In this document: positions 23,937 through 32,006 of the stretch, piece by piece | Layout: each line of letters begins with the position of its first letter | Numbering within the stretch: position 1 is the stretch's first letter | DNA from: Fen-549 sp964636655 | GTDB taxonomy: Bacteria > Actinomycetota > Thermoleophilia > Gaiellales > Gaiellaceae | Reading direction: 5' to 3' | Assembly: GCA_964636655.1 (NCBI GenBank) | Contig: CAZWTK010000008.1 | Span: forward strand, 1-64,000 | DNA length: 64,000 bases | Position numbers and translations under genes: made by a program | The notes under the pieces: generated by a model | Told to the model about the DNA's origin: nothing | Databases searched by the model: none | The model's input: only the letters and a program-made list of their open reading frames with translations

Positions 23937-24677
23937 GTGGGACGAGCGCTGAAAACCGAAGCCGTCGTTCTGCGCTCGTTCCGGCTCGGCGAGGCCGATC
24001 GCGTGCTCCATCTCTACAGCCTCGAGCGCGGCCGTGTCGGCGCGGTGGCGAAGGGTATCCGCAAGACCAAGTCGCGCTTCGGCGCCCGTCTGGAGCCGCT
24101 CTCGCACGTCGAGATCATGCTGCACGAGGGTCGGAGCGACCTGTGCACGGTTACCGGCGTCGAGCTGCTGCACTCGCACCGCGCCGCCCGCGAGGAGCCC
24201 TACCGGCTCGGTGTCGGCCTGATCGGTGCCGAGGCGATGCTGCGCCTGTTCGGCGAGCAGGAGTCGAATCCGCGCGCCTTCGAGGCGTTGACCCGCTTTC
24301 TCGACCTGCTCGACGAGATTCCGAGCCGCGTGCCCGCTCGGCCGTCGCTCGATCCACTGGCGCTTTCCTTCCAGCTCAAGCTGATCTGGTTGGCCGGCTA
24401 TCTACCGCATCTGGGCGGCTGTGCCGAGTGCGGCGGTAGGCCGCCCTTCGCCGGTTATTCGGCCCGCGCGGGCGGCGTCGTTTGCCGAAACTGCGCCGCC
24501 GGATCGCTGCCGCTCTCGTCCGGCGGCTTCGCCGGACTGGAGGGATTGCTGCGCCGTCCGCTCGCCGAGGCTGGCGCTGTCGAGCTGAACGAGCGGGCGG
24601 CGCGCGACTGCCTGTCCGTCATCACCGCCACTTATGAAGAGCACGGCGGCTTCCGTCTGCGTACGCTTTCGGCATGA
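23937..24677 (+). CDS. recO: DNA repair protein RecO
   Basis: 246 aa from a GTG. Loads RecA with RecR. The N-terminal OB fold begins TEAVVLRSFRLGEADRVLHL, with the conserved GIRKTKSRFGARLEPLS. A helical middle and a zinc finger (CAECGG, then CRNC) are in the C-terminal half. The stop overlaps the next ATG by 4 bp. Confidence 0.93.
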   Translation: MGRALKTEAVVLRSFRLGEADRVLHLYSLERGRVGAVAKGIRKTKSRFGARLEPLSHVEIMLHEGRSDLCTVTGVELLHSHRAAREEPYRLGVGLIGAEAMLRLFGEQESNPRAFEALTRFLDLLDEIPSRVPARPSLDPLALSFQLKLIWLAGYLPHLGGCAECGGRPPFAGYSARAGGVVCRNCAAGSLPLSSGGFAGLEGLLRRPLAEAGAVELNERAARDCLSVITATYEEHGGFRLRTLSA

Positions 24678-25126
24678 AGAAGGAACTTCCGGGTGGATAC
24701 GAGCTCGACGACAGCGCCGCGAGGATCGACGTAGCCGCCGTTCACCAATTCCTCGCGACGCAGGCCTACTGGGCCAAGGGACGCCCCTACGAGGTGCAAG
24801 AAAGGCTCGTTCAGGCGGCGAATCGCGTCGTCGGCCTCTACCACGAGAACCGCCAGGTCGGCTTCGCCCGCACCGTTTCGGACGGAGTCGCGATCGCCTA
24901 TCTGGCCGACGTCTACGTGCTGCGCGAGTACCGCGGTCGCGGCTTCGGCGCGATGATCATCCGCTTCAGCGTCGACGAGGGACCGTTCGCGCACCTGCGC
25001 TGGGTTCTGCACACCGTCGACGCGCACGGCCTGTACAAGAGGTTCGGCTTCGCGCCGCCGAGCGCCCGGGCGATGGAGCGCCAGCCCCCGGCTAGGCTGG
25101 GCGCACTCGGCGGCGATCCTCTTTAG
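24674..25126 (+). CDS. GNAT family N-acetyltransferase, first of a tandem pair
   Basis: 150 aa. Acetyl-CoA site DVYVLREYRGRGFGAMII (motif A with RGRGFG), followed by the FAHLRWVLHTVDAHGLYKRF motif B. The substrate is unknown. It is coupled to recO by an ATGA overlap and also has TACGCT-N6-ATG inside the recO end. The next gene is a close paralogue over its whole length; the C-terminus here is about 10 residues longer. Confidence 0.85.
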   Translation: MKKELPGGYELDDSAARIDVAAVHQFLATQAYWAKGRPYEVQERLVQAANRVVGLYHENRQVGFARTVSDGVAIAYLADVYVLREYRGRGFGAMIIRFSVDEGPFAHLRWVLHTVDAHGLYKRFGFAPPSARAMERQPPARLGALGGDPL

Positions 25127-25158
25127 ACGCCCTTTGGTGCGCTATCTCGGCGAGTCAC

Positions 25159-25164
25159 TAGGCT
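25159..25164 (+). promoter_or_regulatory. -10-like box for the second GNAT
   Basis: TAGGCT-N7-ATG(25172) in the 45-base gap between the tandem paralogues. Confidence 0.4.
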
Positions 25165-25171
25165 CTCGATC

Positions 25172-25594
25172 ATGAGGAAAGAGCTGCCCGGCGGGTTCGA
25201 GTTGGACGACGATGTCGACCGGATCGACGTCGCCGAGGTGCACCGGTTTCTCTCGACCGAGGCGTACTGGGCCCTCGACCGCTCGCTCGAGAAGCAGGAG
25301 AGACTCATTCGCAAGGCGGCGCGCATCGTCGGCCTCTACCATGGGGGTTGCCAGATCGGCTTTGCCCGCGTCGAATCCGACGCCGACATCTTCGCGTACC
25401 TGACCGACGTCTACGTCCTGCCCGAGTACCGCGGCCGCGGCCTTGGCGCGGCGATCGTCCGGTTCAGCGTCGAGAAAGGCCCGTTCGCGGACCTGATCTG
25501 GGTGCTGCACACCCTCGACGCACAGAGCTTCTACGAGAAGTGCGGGTTTGGTACGCCGAGCCCGCGGACGATGGAATGGCGGAAGCCGGGCTAG
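25172..25594 (+). CDS. GNAT family N-acetyltransferase, second of a tandem pair
   Basis: 140 aa. Starts (M)RKELPGGFELDDDVDRIDVA, against MKKELPGGYELDDSAARIDV in the upstream gene, and stays similar to the end (YVLPEYRGRGLGAAIVRFSV; WVLHTLDAQSFYEKCGFGTP). This is a local gene duplication. Acetyl-CoA loop RGRGLG is intact. The differences cluster in the first 70 residues and at the C-terminus, where substrate specificity usually resides. Function not recognised beyond the superfamily. Confidence 0.85.
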   Translation: MRKELPGGFELDDDVDRIDVAEVHRFLSTEAYWALDRSLEKQERLIRKAARIVGLYHGGCQIGFARVESDADIFAYLTDVYVLPEYRGRGLGAAIVRFSVEKGPFADLIWVLHTLDAQSFYEKCGFGTPSPRTMEWRKPG

Positions 25595-25827
25595 TCGGCT
25601 TGGGGTCCGAAAATGCACAACCGCCACAGGGCGGAGAGCTCGTCCGAGCGACCGAGGCACCAACACGAGGCGACCTCCGGTCGCCGCTGACACCATCGAT
25701 TACAGAGCGATTTCGTCGGTAGGTTGTGACTCTTCCGGCTCAGTCGGCTCTTGACGCCGGGCGCCTCCCCTGCTCCATATCTGATACCGGGGCGGGGTCC
25801 GGCACGAAAACGTGACGATTCAGTGAG

Positions 25828-25860
25828 CTTTATCGCGCTACCGCGTTCCGCCCGCGAGAG
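25828..25860 (+). repeat. Truncated G-rich repeat, copy A6 (left end only)
   Basis: CTTTATCGCGCTACCGCGTT then CCGCCCGCGAGAG matches the left 33 bases of the family. The G-run and right end are missing. It is preceded by TCCGGCACGAAAACGTGACG ATTCAG, resembling the segment before copy A7. It sits against the 3' end of glyS in the 268-base gap 25595-25862, where nothing else was recognised. Confidence 0.45.
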
Positions 25861-25862
25861 AG

Positions 25863-27236
25863 CTATTCGCCCTTAGGCGTCGTCCACGGCGCGGCCAGCT
25901 GCTCGGACAGATGCGCGCCCACCTGCGAGAGGGCGATCCGGATCTGCTCGAGCGAGTCGCGGTCGCGGATGGTGACGGTGTCGTCCTCGAGCGTCTGGTC
26001 GTCGATCGTGGCCGCCCAGGGAGTGCCGATCTCGTCCTGGCGGCGGTAGCGGCGGCCAATCGCGCCCGAGTCGTCGTACTCGACCACGAAGCGCAGGCGC
26101 AGCTCCTCGTAGAGCGAGCGCGCTTTGGCGACCATGTCCGGGCTTTTTCCGATCAGCGGCAGGATGGCGGCTTTGACCGGCGCGATCTGTGGATGCAGGC
26201 GAAGTAGCGTGCGCTGCCTGCCGGCCACCTCCTCCTCGTCGTAGGCGTCGACGAGGAAGGCCAGCAGCGAACGATCGGCGCCGGCCGAGGGCTCGATCAC
26301 GTGCGGGACGTAGCGCTCGCCTTCCTGCCCGACGTACTCGAGCTTGACGCCCGAGAACTCGCTGTGGCGGCTCAGGTCGTAGTCGCCGCGGTTGGCTATC
26401 CCCTCCAGCTCCGACCAGCCGATCGGGAACAAATACTCCACATCGGCGGTGCCGCTCGAGTAGTGGGAGAGCTCGTCGGCCGAGTGCTGGCGCAGGCGCA
26501 GGTGACTTGGGCGCAGTCCGTAGCGGTAGTACCAATTCATGCGCTGTTCGAGCCAGTAGGCGTACCAGCGCGGCGACTCGTCGGGCGGCACGAAGAACTC
26601 CAGCTCCATTTGCTCGAACTCGCGCGTGCGAAAGAGGAAGTTTCCCGGCGTGATCTCGTTGCGGAACGATTTGCCGATCTGAGCGATGCCAAACGGCGGC
26701 TTGCGCCGCGCCAGCTGCAGCACGTTCTTGAAGTTGATGAAGATGCCCTGCGCCGTCTCCGGTCGCAGGTAGGCCTTGGAGCCCGACTCCTGCACCGGCC
26801 CAACCGTGGTCTCGAACATCAGGTTGAACTCACGCGGCTCGGTCAGGTCGCAGTCCGGGCCTTCGCCGGGGTGCCTGCTCGGCTTCTTCCCGCACTCGCA
26901 GTGCTCGAGGTCGTCGGCGCGGAAACGCTTCTTGCAGGTTCGGCAGTCGACGAGCGGGTCGGAAAAGCTTCCGAGGTGCCCCGAGGCCTCCCAGACGCGG
27001 GGATGCAGGATGATCGCCGAGTCGAGCGCCACGATGTCGTCGCGCTCCTGGGTCATCGCCTCCAGCCAGCGCGACTTGACGTTGTTCTTGGCCAGCACGC
27101 CGTAGTGGCCGTAGTCGTAGGAGGAGCCCAGTCCGCCGTAGATCTCCGAAGAGGGGAAGACGAAGCCGCGCCGGCGGCAAAGCGAGACGACCTTGTCCAT
27201 CGTCGCGACGTCGTTCGGTTGACCGGTTTCGCTCAC
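25863..27236 (-). CDS. glyS: Glycyl-tRNA synthetase (class II, alpha2 type)
   Basis: 457 aa from a GTG at 27236, with GAGGAG about 7 bases upstream. The longer frame to 27326 would run into the divergent esterase gene. N-terminal MDKVVSLCRRRGFVFPSSEI and YGGLGSSYDYGHYGVLAKNN are the alpha2 GlyRS start. A zinc-like CRTC..CECG pair lies near residue 110-130. Motif 2 is FRNEITPGNFLFRTREFEQM. The anticodon-binding domain is at the C-terminus (QIAPVKAAILPLI). Uses the archaeal/actinobacterial one-subunit form, not the alpha2beta2 type. Confidence 0.95.
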   Translation of the reverse strand: MSETGQPNDVATMDKVVSLCRRRGFVFPSSEIYGGLGSSYDYGHYGVLAKNNVKSRWLEAMTQERDDIVALDSAIILHPRVWEASGHLGSFSDPLVDCRTCKKRFRADDLEHCECGKKPSRHPGEGPDCDLTEPREFNLMFETTVGPVQESGSKAYLRPETAQGIFINFKNVLQLARRKPPFGIAQIGKSFRNEITPGNFLFRTREFEQMELEFFVPPDESPRWYAYWLEQRMNWYYRYGLRPSHLRLRQHSADELSHYSSGTADVEYLFPIGWSELEGIANRGDYDLSRHSEFSGVKLEYVGQEGERYVPHVIEPSAGADRSLLAFLVDAYDEEEVAGRQRTLLRLHPQIAPVKAAILPLIGKSPDMVAKARSLYEELRLRFVVEYDDSGAIGRRYRRQDEIGTPWAATIDDQTLEDDTVTIRDRDSLEQIRIALSQVGAHLSEQLAAPWTTPKGE

Positions 27237-27273
27237 CTGTGGCTCCTCGTTGGCGCTCGGGGCAGACAGGTTA

Positions 27274-27279
27274 TAGGGT
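27274..27279 (+). promoter_or_regulatory. -10-like box for the esterase-like gene
   Basis: TAGGGT-N6-GTG(27286) in the 49-base gap to divergent glyS. Confidence 0.4.
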
Positions 27280-27285
27280 CGCGGG

Positions 27286-28014
27286 GTGCTCGGACGTCGC
27301 CTACTCGGCGTGACCGTTACCGTCACGCTGCTCTCGCTCGACGGCTGGGGACTGTTTCGCCTCTACCGCGTGTTCAAGCCCGATCAGCACGGGGCCAAGG
27401 TGACGCACTTCAGCCTGAAGAGCACCCTGGTCGGGCGCTCGCTGGAGGAGATCGCCGTCGTTCCCAAGGGTGGAGGAGCCGGGCGGCCGCTGCTCGTCCT
27501 GCTGCACGGAAGGGGCTCGTCTCCGAGTAGCTACCTTACCAAGTACTGGTTCGATGCGCTCGCCGGGCTCGGCGCGCGCGCGCCCGTTCTCCTGTTGGTG
27601 AACGGAGGCGATCACAGCTACTACCACGACCGCGCCGACGGTCGCTGGGGCAGCTACGTCACGCAAGAGGCGATCCCGGCAGCGCTGGCGCAGACCGGGG
27701 CCGATCGTCGTCGCATCGCCATCGGCGGTATCTCGATGGGCGCCTTCGACAACGCCGAAGACTTCGCTCGAAATGACGTTCTGGAGATCGCCTCGAGCCG
27801 ACCGGTGCCACTCGGTCGAAAAGCGCGTGTCTGGATCGATGTCGGTAATCGGGATCCATTCTTCTCGGCCGACAGCGAACTGGCGCGAGCCCTTTGCGCG
27901 TACGGTCAGAAGGTGGTCTTCAACGTCTGGCCCGGCGCGCACTCCGGCGACTACTGGAATGCGCACGTCGACCGTTACCTGCGCTTCTACGCGTCCGCGC
28001 TCGCCGCCTGTTGA
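27286..28014 (+). CDS. Alpha/beta-hydrolase (esterase-D like) with apparent internal deletion
   Basis: 242 aa from a GTG. An N-terminal hydrophobic segment (LLGVTVTVTLLSLDGWGLF) is probably a membrane anchor or signal. PLLVLLHGRGSSPSSYL is the oxyanion strand and IGGISMGAF carries the nucleophile Ser. The Asp (IDVGNRDPFF) and His (VWPGAHSGDYW) of the triad follow. Related esterases have roughly 40 residues after GISMGG(F/Y), forming the strand beyond the nucleophile. Here GISMGAF runs straight into DNAEDFARNDV, a segment normally found much later. An in-frame deletion is inferred, and activity is doubtful. Confidence 0.75.
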   Translation: MLGRRLLGVTVTVTLLSLDGWGLFRLYRVFKPDQHGAKVTHFSLKSTLVGRSLEEIAVVPKGGGAGRPLLVLLHGRGSSPSSYLTKYWFDALAGLGARAPVLLLVNGGDHSYYHDRADGRWGSYVTQEAIPAALAQTGADRRRIAIGGISMGAFDNAEDFARNDVLEIASSRPVPLGRKARVWIDVGNRDPFFSADSELARALCAYGQKVVFNVWPGAHSGDYWNAHVDRYLRFYASALAAC

Positions 28015-28191
28015 GCGCAATCGGCGCAGCGCGATATGTGGACGTTTCTTCGCAAAACCGCCCGCTTGCACACACAAATCGTCTTGTTGGAGTTCCTGAA
28101 CGGTCGTAGACTGAGATAGGCGGGTGACTCTCGAGCGCAGGTCGCCTGTCGTATTCGGCTTTGCGCCCGGAGCGAGCCTGGAGAGTGATCC

Positions 28192-29379
28192 ATGTTGCGT
28201 TTCGGAAGGCCAAACGTCGAGAAGCTGGAGGGAAGGAGCGACGTCGCCGGCCTGACGCGTCTGCTGGCTTCGGCGCCGCAAGTCGAGTTGCGGATCGAGG
28301 CGTTGCAGGCTCTGATCAGGCTCGAAGAGCACGATCTCGTGATGGGCGCGCTAGGCGACGGAGCGCCCGAGGTACGAGCGGAAGCGGCCCGCGCTCTCGG
28401 TCAGAGTCACGACATGCGCGCCGAGCTTCCCCTCGTGCTGGCGCTACGCGACAACGATTGGCAGGTGCGCCAGGCCGCGGCCGAGGCGCTCGGTCTGCTC
28501 GGGGACACAGAGGCCGAGGAGCCGCTCCTGGCCGAGTTCGAGGACTCCAACAATCACGTGCGGGCGGCCGTCGCCGAGGCGCTGGGGCGCCTGGGCGACA
28601 CCCGCGCCGAGGATCCGCTCGTCAAGGAGCTCGGCGACAGCGATCGCCTTGTTCGGGCCAAGGCGGCAGAGGCGCTTGGCCAGATCGGCGACCGGCAGGC
28701 GATCGGGCCCCTTCTTGCCGCTCTATCCGACGACGATGCCTACGTGCGTGAGTCGGCGGCACGGGCTCTCGGCTGCCTGCGGGATGCCAAGGCGATCGAA
28801 CCGCTCCTGACTCTTCTGGCCGACTCCGATTCCGGCGTGCGGGCCCAGGCCGCCGAGTCGCTCGGCAAGGTCGGCGACGTACGCGCCCTCGGGCCGCTCG
28901 TCGAGGCGCTGGGCGATTGCCGCTACGACGTCTGCCGAATGGCTGCCCGCTCGCTGGCGCGACTGGGCTGGCAGCCGGGATGTAACGAGTTCGGCGCCCG
29001 CTACTACCTGGCTTTGCACATGATCGATCGTGCAGTGGAGATGGGCTCCTGTGTCGCCAAGCCGCTCGTCACGGTGCTGCTCGAGGACGACTCGCACTCG
29101 ATGCGCGCGGCGGCCGCGAGGGCGCTGGGTGAGATCGGTGACGAGTGCGCGGTTGGTCCTCTCATCGCCTGTCTCAACAACGCCGATGTCCCCGAGGTGG
29201 TGCGCATGGCCGCCGCCGAGGCGTTGGGCGCGATCGGTGACTCGAGCGCCCTGAGACCGCTTCGCACCGCCCTGCTCGACCACGACCCCGAGGTGCGCGA
29301 TTCCGCCAAGCAGGCGCTCGATCAGATCAACCTTCGCCTCGGAAGGGCCGGCGCGGCCGTCAGGTCAGGCTCGCGCTAG
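28192..29379 (+). CDS. HEAT/PBS-lyase repeat protein
   Basis: 395 aa built of about 11-12 HEAT repeats of roughly 31 residues, each with a pattern like VRxxAAEALGxLGDxxAxxPLLxxL (for example VRQAAAEALGLLGDTEAEEP). The run is broken at about residues 255-285 (RLGWQPGCNEFGARYYLALH), an extended insert with Cys residues. No catalytic residues or signal peptide. Such solenoids act as scaffolds or, in the PBS-lyase class, on bilins; no phycobiliprotein genes are here, so scaffold is the safer guess. GGAGAG precedes the ATG. Confidence 0.85.
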   Translation: MLRFGRPNVEKLEGRSDVAGLTRLLASAPQVELRIEALQALIRLEEHDLVMGALGDGAPEVRAEAARALGQSHDMRAELPLVLALRDNDWQVRQAAAEALGLLGDTEAEEPLLAEFEDSNNHVRAAVAEALGRLGDTRAEDPLVKELGDSDRLVRAKAAEALGQIGDRQAIGPLLAALSDDDAYVRESAARALGCLRDAKAIEPLLTLLADSDSGVRAQAAESLGKVGDVRALGPLVEALGDCRYDVCRMAARSLARLGWQPGCNEFGARYYLALHMIDRAVEMGSCVAKPLVTVLLEDDSHSMRAAAARALGEIGDECAVGPLIACLNNADVPEVVRMAAAEALGAIGDSSALRPLRTALLDHDPEVRDSAKQALDQINLRLGRAGAAVRSGSR

Positions 29380-29382
29380 GCT
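29377..29382 (+). promoter_or_regulatory. -10-like box for the 75-aa membrane gene
   Basis: TAGGCT-N6-GTG(29389). The TAG is the stop codon of the HEAT gene. Confidence 0.3.
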
Positions 29383-29388
29383 GCCTGG

Positions 29389-29616
29389 GTGAAGCCGAGA
29401 GGAAAGGTCGAGAAGGCTAGCCCTCGCGCGAGCGATCGCGTTCCGCCGCGCATCAACCCGCTGCGCTGGCTTTTATGGTGGATCCTGCTCTTCTTCGCGC
29501 TGATCCTCTTCTACGGCCTCTTCGCGCCCTTCTGGTTCGGTCTGCGCCTGGCGGCGTGGATGGCCGAGTTCAGAGCGCGCAGGCAGCGGGCCAGGCTCGC
29601 CGGCCAGGGCTACTAG
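29389..29616 (+). CDS. Small basic membrane protein (75 aa)
   Basis: From a GTG. About 26 basic N-terminal residues, then a Trp/Leu/Phe-rich membrane segment (LRWLLWWILLFFALILFYGL FAPFWFGLRLA), probably one long or two short helices, and an Arg-rich tail (FRARRQRARLA). It ends 4 bases into the 3' end of the convergent rhomboid gene. No family recognised. Confidence 0.6.
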   Translation: MKPRGKVEKASPRASDRVPPRINPLRWLLWWILLFFALILFYGLFAPFWFGLRLAAWMAEFRARRQRARLAGQGY

Positions 29617-30464
29617 AGAACCGGGTTACAGCCCTGATTTGCGGCCCAGATCCCCAGCACGATGCTCGCCGCGGCTACTCCGAGTAACACCCCATAGCCG
29701 AGCACGCCCGCGCGGCCGTAGAGGGCGTGAGTGCGGCCGAAGCGCGAGAGGCCGAGCATGGCCAGGACTCCGCCGACGAGGCCCCCGATATGTCCGCCGA
29801 CCGAGATTCCGCTGGCGCCGAAGGTGAAGGCCAGGTTGATGATGACCACGGCGAACAGCCAGCTTCCGAAGAGGTGCACGCCCTGGCGTTCGAGCACCAG
29901 GCCGGCACCGAACAGGCCGAAGATGGCGCCTGACGCGCCGGCCGTCAAGACGCAGGGCGAAACGAGAATCGCTCCGGCAGCACCGGCCAGACCGGCCGTG
30001 AGGTAGAGCAGGAGGAAGCGGCCACGTCCCATGCGCTCCTCGAGCGGAAAGCCGACGAACCAGAGAACGAGCATGTTCATGCCCAGATGAATCGGGCCGT
30101 AGTGCATGAATGCCGAGGTCAAAAGCCGCCAGTAGTCGCCGTTTGCCACCAGTGGCCCGGCCAGCACGCCGTGCTCGTAGATCGTTCCGCGATCGGAGTT
30201 GATGCCGCCGCCGGTCGCCACCGTGGCCAGGTAGACGACGATGTTGATCGCGATCAGCGCCCGTGTAACCAGGGCGCCTGCGCCCTCGTAGTGCGCCCGC
30301 CGCACTGTCTTGGTGACCTTCTCGACCCCCTGCGGCTTGCCCGAGTGCTCGGGGCAGCGGATGCCTACGGCTGCGAAGGTAGCGCAGTCGGTGCAGATCG
30401 GGCGCTCGCAGACCGAGCAGGAGAGACCCGTCTCGCGATCGGGATGTCGGTAGCACGTCGCCAT
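29613..30464 (-). CDS. Rhomboid family intramembrane serine protease with N-terminal zinc finger
   Basis: 283 aa. Residues about 1-45 form a B-box-like finger with paired Cys/His (CYRHPDRETGLSCSVCERPI, then CTDCA and CPEH). Six or seven membrane helices follow. The catalytic Ser is in LTAGASGAIFGLFG and the His in SVGGHIGGLVGGVLA. HLGMNMLVLWFVGFPLEERM is the family's HxxxN helix. The zinc finger plus rhomboid layout is common in actinobacteria. Substrate unknown. Convergent with the small membrane gene and divergent from comB. Confidence 0.92.
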   Translation of the reverse strand: MATCYRHPDRETGLSCSVCERPICTDCATFAAVGIRCPEHSGKPQGVEKVTKTVRRAHYEGAGALVTRALIAINIVVYLATVATGGGINSDRGTIYEHGVLAGPLVANGDYWRLLTSAFMHYGPIHLGMNMLVLWFVGFPLEERMGRGRFLLLYLTAGLAGAAGAILVSPCVLTAGASGAIFGLFGAGLVLERQGVHLFGSWLFAVVIINLAFTFGASGISVGGHIGGLVGGVLAMLGLSRFGRTHALYGRAGVLGYGVLLGVAAASIVLGIWAANQGCNPVL

Positions 30465-30478
30465 TTCTGACTTCTCGG

Positions 30479-30484
30479 TAGCCT
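30479..30484 (+). promoter_or_regulatory. -10-like box for comB
   Basis: TAGCCT-N7-ATG(30492), in the 27-base gap to divergent rhomboid. Confidence 0.4.
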
Positions 30485-30491
30485 ACTCGTC

Positions 30492-31193
30492 ATGCGCATT
30501 CACGTGTCCTTTACTCCGTTTGAGCCCGTTGACGCGCCGCTCGCGGTCGTCATCGACGTTCTCAGAGCCACCTCTACCATCACCCAGGCGCTGGCCTCCG
30601 GCTACGAGCGCGTTCTTTGCTGTACCGACATCGAGGACGCCCACGTCCTTGCTGCCGAGAACAGCCCCGCCGTGCTCGGGGGTGAGCGCAAGTGCTCGCC
30701 CATCCCCGGCTTCGACTTCGGCAACTCGCCGCGCGAGTACGTCGGCAAGCCGGCCGCTCCGACGCTGGTGCTATCGACCACCAACGGCACCCGCCTGCTC
30801 GTCACCGCCGCCGCTCACGCCGAGCGCGTGCTCGTGGCCTCGCTGCTCAACCTGGAGGCGCTGATCGAAGCCGTGCGCGCCGACGGCGCCGACGAGCTGG
30901 ACATTCTCTGCGCGGGATCACGTGGCGAGCTCTGCCTCGACGATGCCTACGTCGCCGGCCGCATCGCTCAAGCGCTTGACGGCAATCACACCGACTCGGC
31001 CAACGCGGCGATCAGGCTGGCCCAGTCCTTCGCCAGTGCCGAGGACGGCCTGCGAGTTAGTCAGAGCGCCCGCAACATCGTCGCCGCCGGTCTCGAGGAG
31101 GACATCGCCTACTGCGCCCGTGAGAGCATCGTGCCGATCGTGCCGCGCTTGATTGGGACGGTTGGCGCTGGGGTCGAAGTGGCGTTGAAGTAG
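30492..31193 (+). CDS. comB: 2-phosphosulfolactate phosphatase family protein
   Basis: 233 aa, ComB family. The metal Asp region is VVIDVLRATSTITQAL, with GGERKCSPIPGFDFGNSP, STTNGTR and ILCAGSRGELCLDD(A)Y matching the family blocks. In methanogens ComB dephosphorylates phosphosulfolactate for coenzyme M. In actinobacteria, which lack coenzyme M, the real substrate is unknown. No other com genes are nearby. Confidence 0.85.
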   Translation: MRIHVSFTPFEPVDAPLAVVIDVLRATSTITQALASGYERVLCCTDIEDAHVLAAENSPAVLGGERKCSPIPGFDFGNSPREYVGKPAAPTLVLSTTNGTRLLVTAAAHAERVLVASLLNLEALIEAVRADGADELDILCAGSRGELCLDDAYVAGRIAQALDGNHTDSANAAIRLAQSFASAEDGLRVSQSARNIVAAGLEEDIAYCARESIVPIVPRLIGTVGAGVEVALK

Positions 31194-31240
31194 TTCGTTT
31201 CCCCAGCCGGTCATGCCCTCGAGATAGGAGGCCGTACGAG

Positions 31241-31849
31241 ATGAGCTCCTCGGAGCGAGTGAGGATCGAGCCGCTGCCTCCGGCGCTACGGTGGCTCGGC
31301 TCGCCTCGGGCCTGGCAGGCGGGCGATCGCAGCCTCGAGCTGAGCGCCGGGCCCGCCACCGACCTGTTCATCGACCCGGCCGGCGGCGCACCGCTTCTCA
31401 ACGCGCCCGCGCTCGTCGGCGAAGTAAGCGGCGATTTCCTCTTCAGCGCCCGCGTTCGTCCCGAGCTTTCCTCCACCTTCGATGCAGCTGTGCTGCTGCT
31501 GTACAGGGGCGAGACGAGCTGGGCGAAACTGTGTCTCGAACGCTCGCCGCAGGGAGAGCCGACCGTGGTCTCGGTCGTGACGCGAGGCGTCTCCGACGAC
31601 TGCAACTCCTTTTCCGTCGAGAGCGGCGCGGTCGGCCTGCGCATCGCGCGACTGGGTGAGTGCTTCGCCTTCCACGCCTCTGGCAGAGACGGTTTCTGGC
31701 GGCTGGCGCGCTACTTCGCGCTGGGTGGTGAAGGCGCGGTCGAGATCGGCTTTCTCGCTCAGTCGCCGACGGGCGTGGGCTGCCTTGCTCGCTTCGAACA
31801 GATTGACTTCGAAAAGCGGCGCCTCGGCGAGCTCAGAAACGGCGAGTAG
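31241..31849 (+). CDS. DUF1349 (concanavalin-like) family protein
   Basis: 202 aa from an ATG with ATAGGAGG about 14 bases upstream. A jelly-roll type sequence: RSLELSAGPATDLFIDPAGG, FLFSARVRPELSSTFDAAVL, WAKLCLERSPQGEPTVVSVV and DGFWRLARYFAL match the DUF1349 pattern. No signal peptide. Probably carbohydrate-related but of unknown function. Confidence 0.8.
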   Translation: MSSSERVRIEPLPPALRWLGSPRAWQAGDRSLELSAGPATDLFIDPAGGAPLLNAPALVGEVSGDFLFSARVRPELSSTFDAAVLLLYRGETSWAKLCLERSPQGEPTVVSVVTRGVSDDCNSFSVESGAVGLRIARLGECFAFHASGRDGFWRLARYFALGGEGAVEIGFLAQSPTGVGCLARFEQIDFEKRRLGELRNGE

Positions 31850-31932
31850 CAGGGTGTTTGGGGTTCTGGGAAACGGGATCGCACTCGCTCTCCGTTGCGG
31901 GATCGGCTCGCTTTCGAGTGGTTTTCGAGCGG

Positions 31933-32006
31933 CTTTTCTCGCTACCGTTCTCCGCCCCGTGGGAGGGTGGGGGGTGGTGGGTGGGTAAAAGCACCCGAAC
32001 CCCGAG
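31933..32006 (+). repeat. G-rich intergenic repeat, copy A4
   Basis: Starts CTTTTCTCGCTACCGTTCTC, has the GGGAGGGTGGGGGGTGG run, and ends CACCCGAACCCCGAG immediately at the stop of the ABC ATPase gene on the other strand. Together with 31850-31932 it fills the gap between two convergent genes. Confidence 0.8.

Noticed and set aside
28192..29379. Possible tandem DNA repeat array
   Set aside because: The periodicity is at protein level (HEAT repeats). The DNA units are too diverged to be a recent DNA repeat or CRISPR.
28192..29616. HEAT-repeat protein as a phycobilin lyase
   Set aside because: The repeat class is shared with PBS lyases, but no phycobiliprotein or bilin genes are present, and the general HEAT scaffold fits better.
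30492..31193. Coenzyme M biosynthesis
   Set aside because: comB alone is widespread in bacteria without coenzyme M, and no comA, comC or comDE is in the window.
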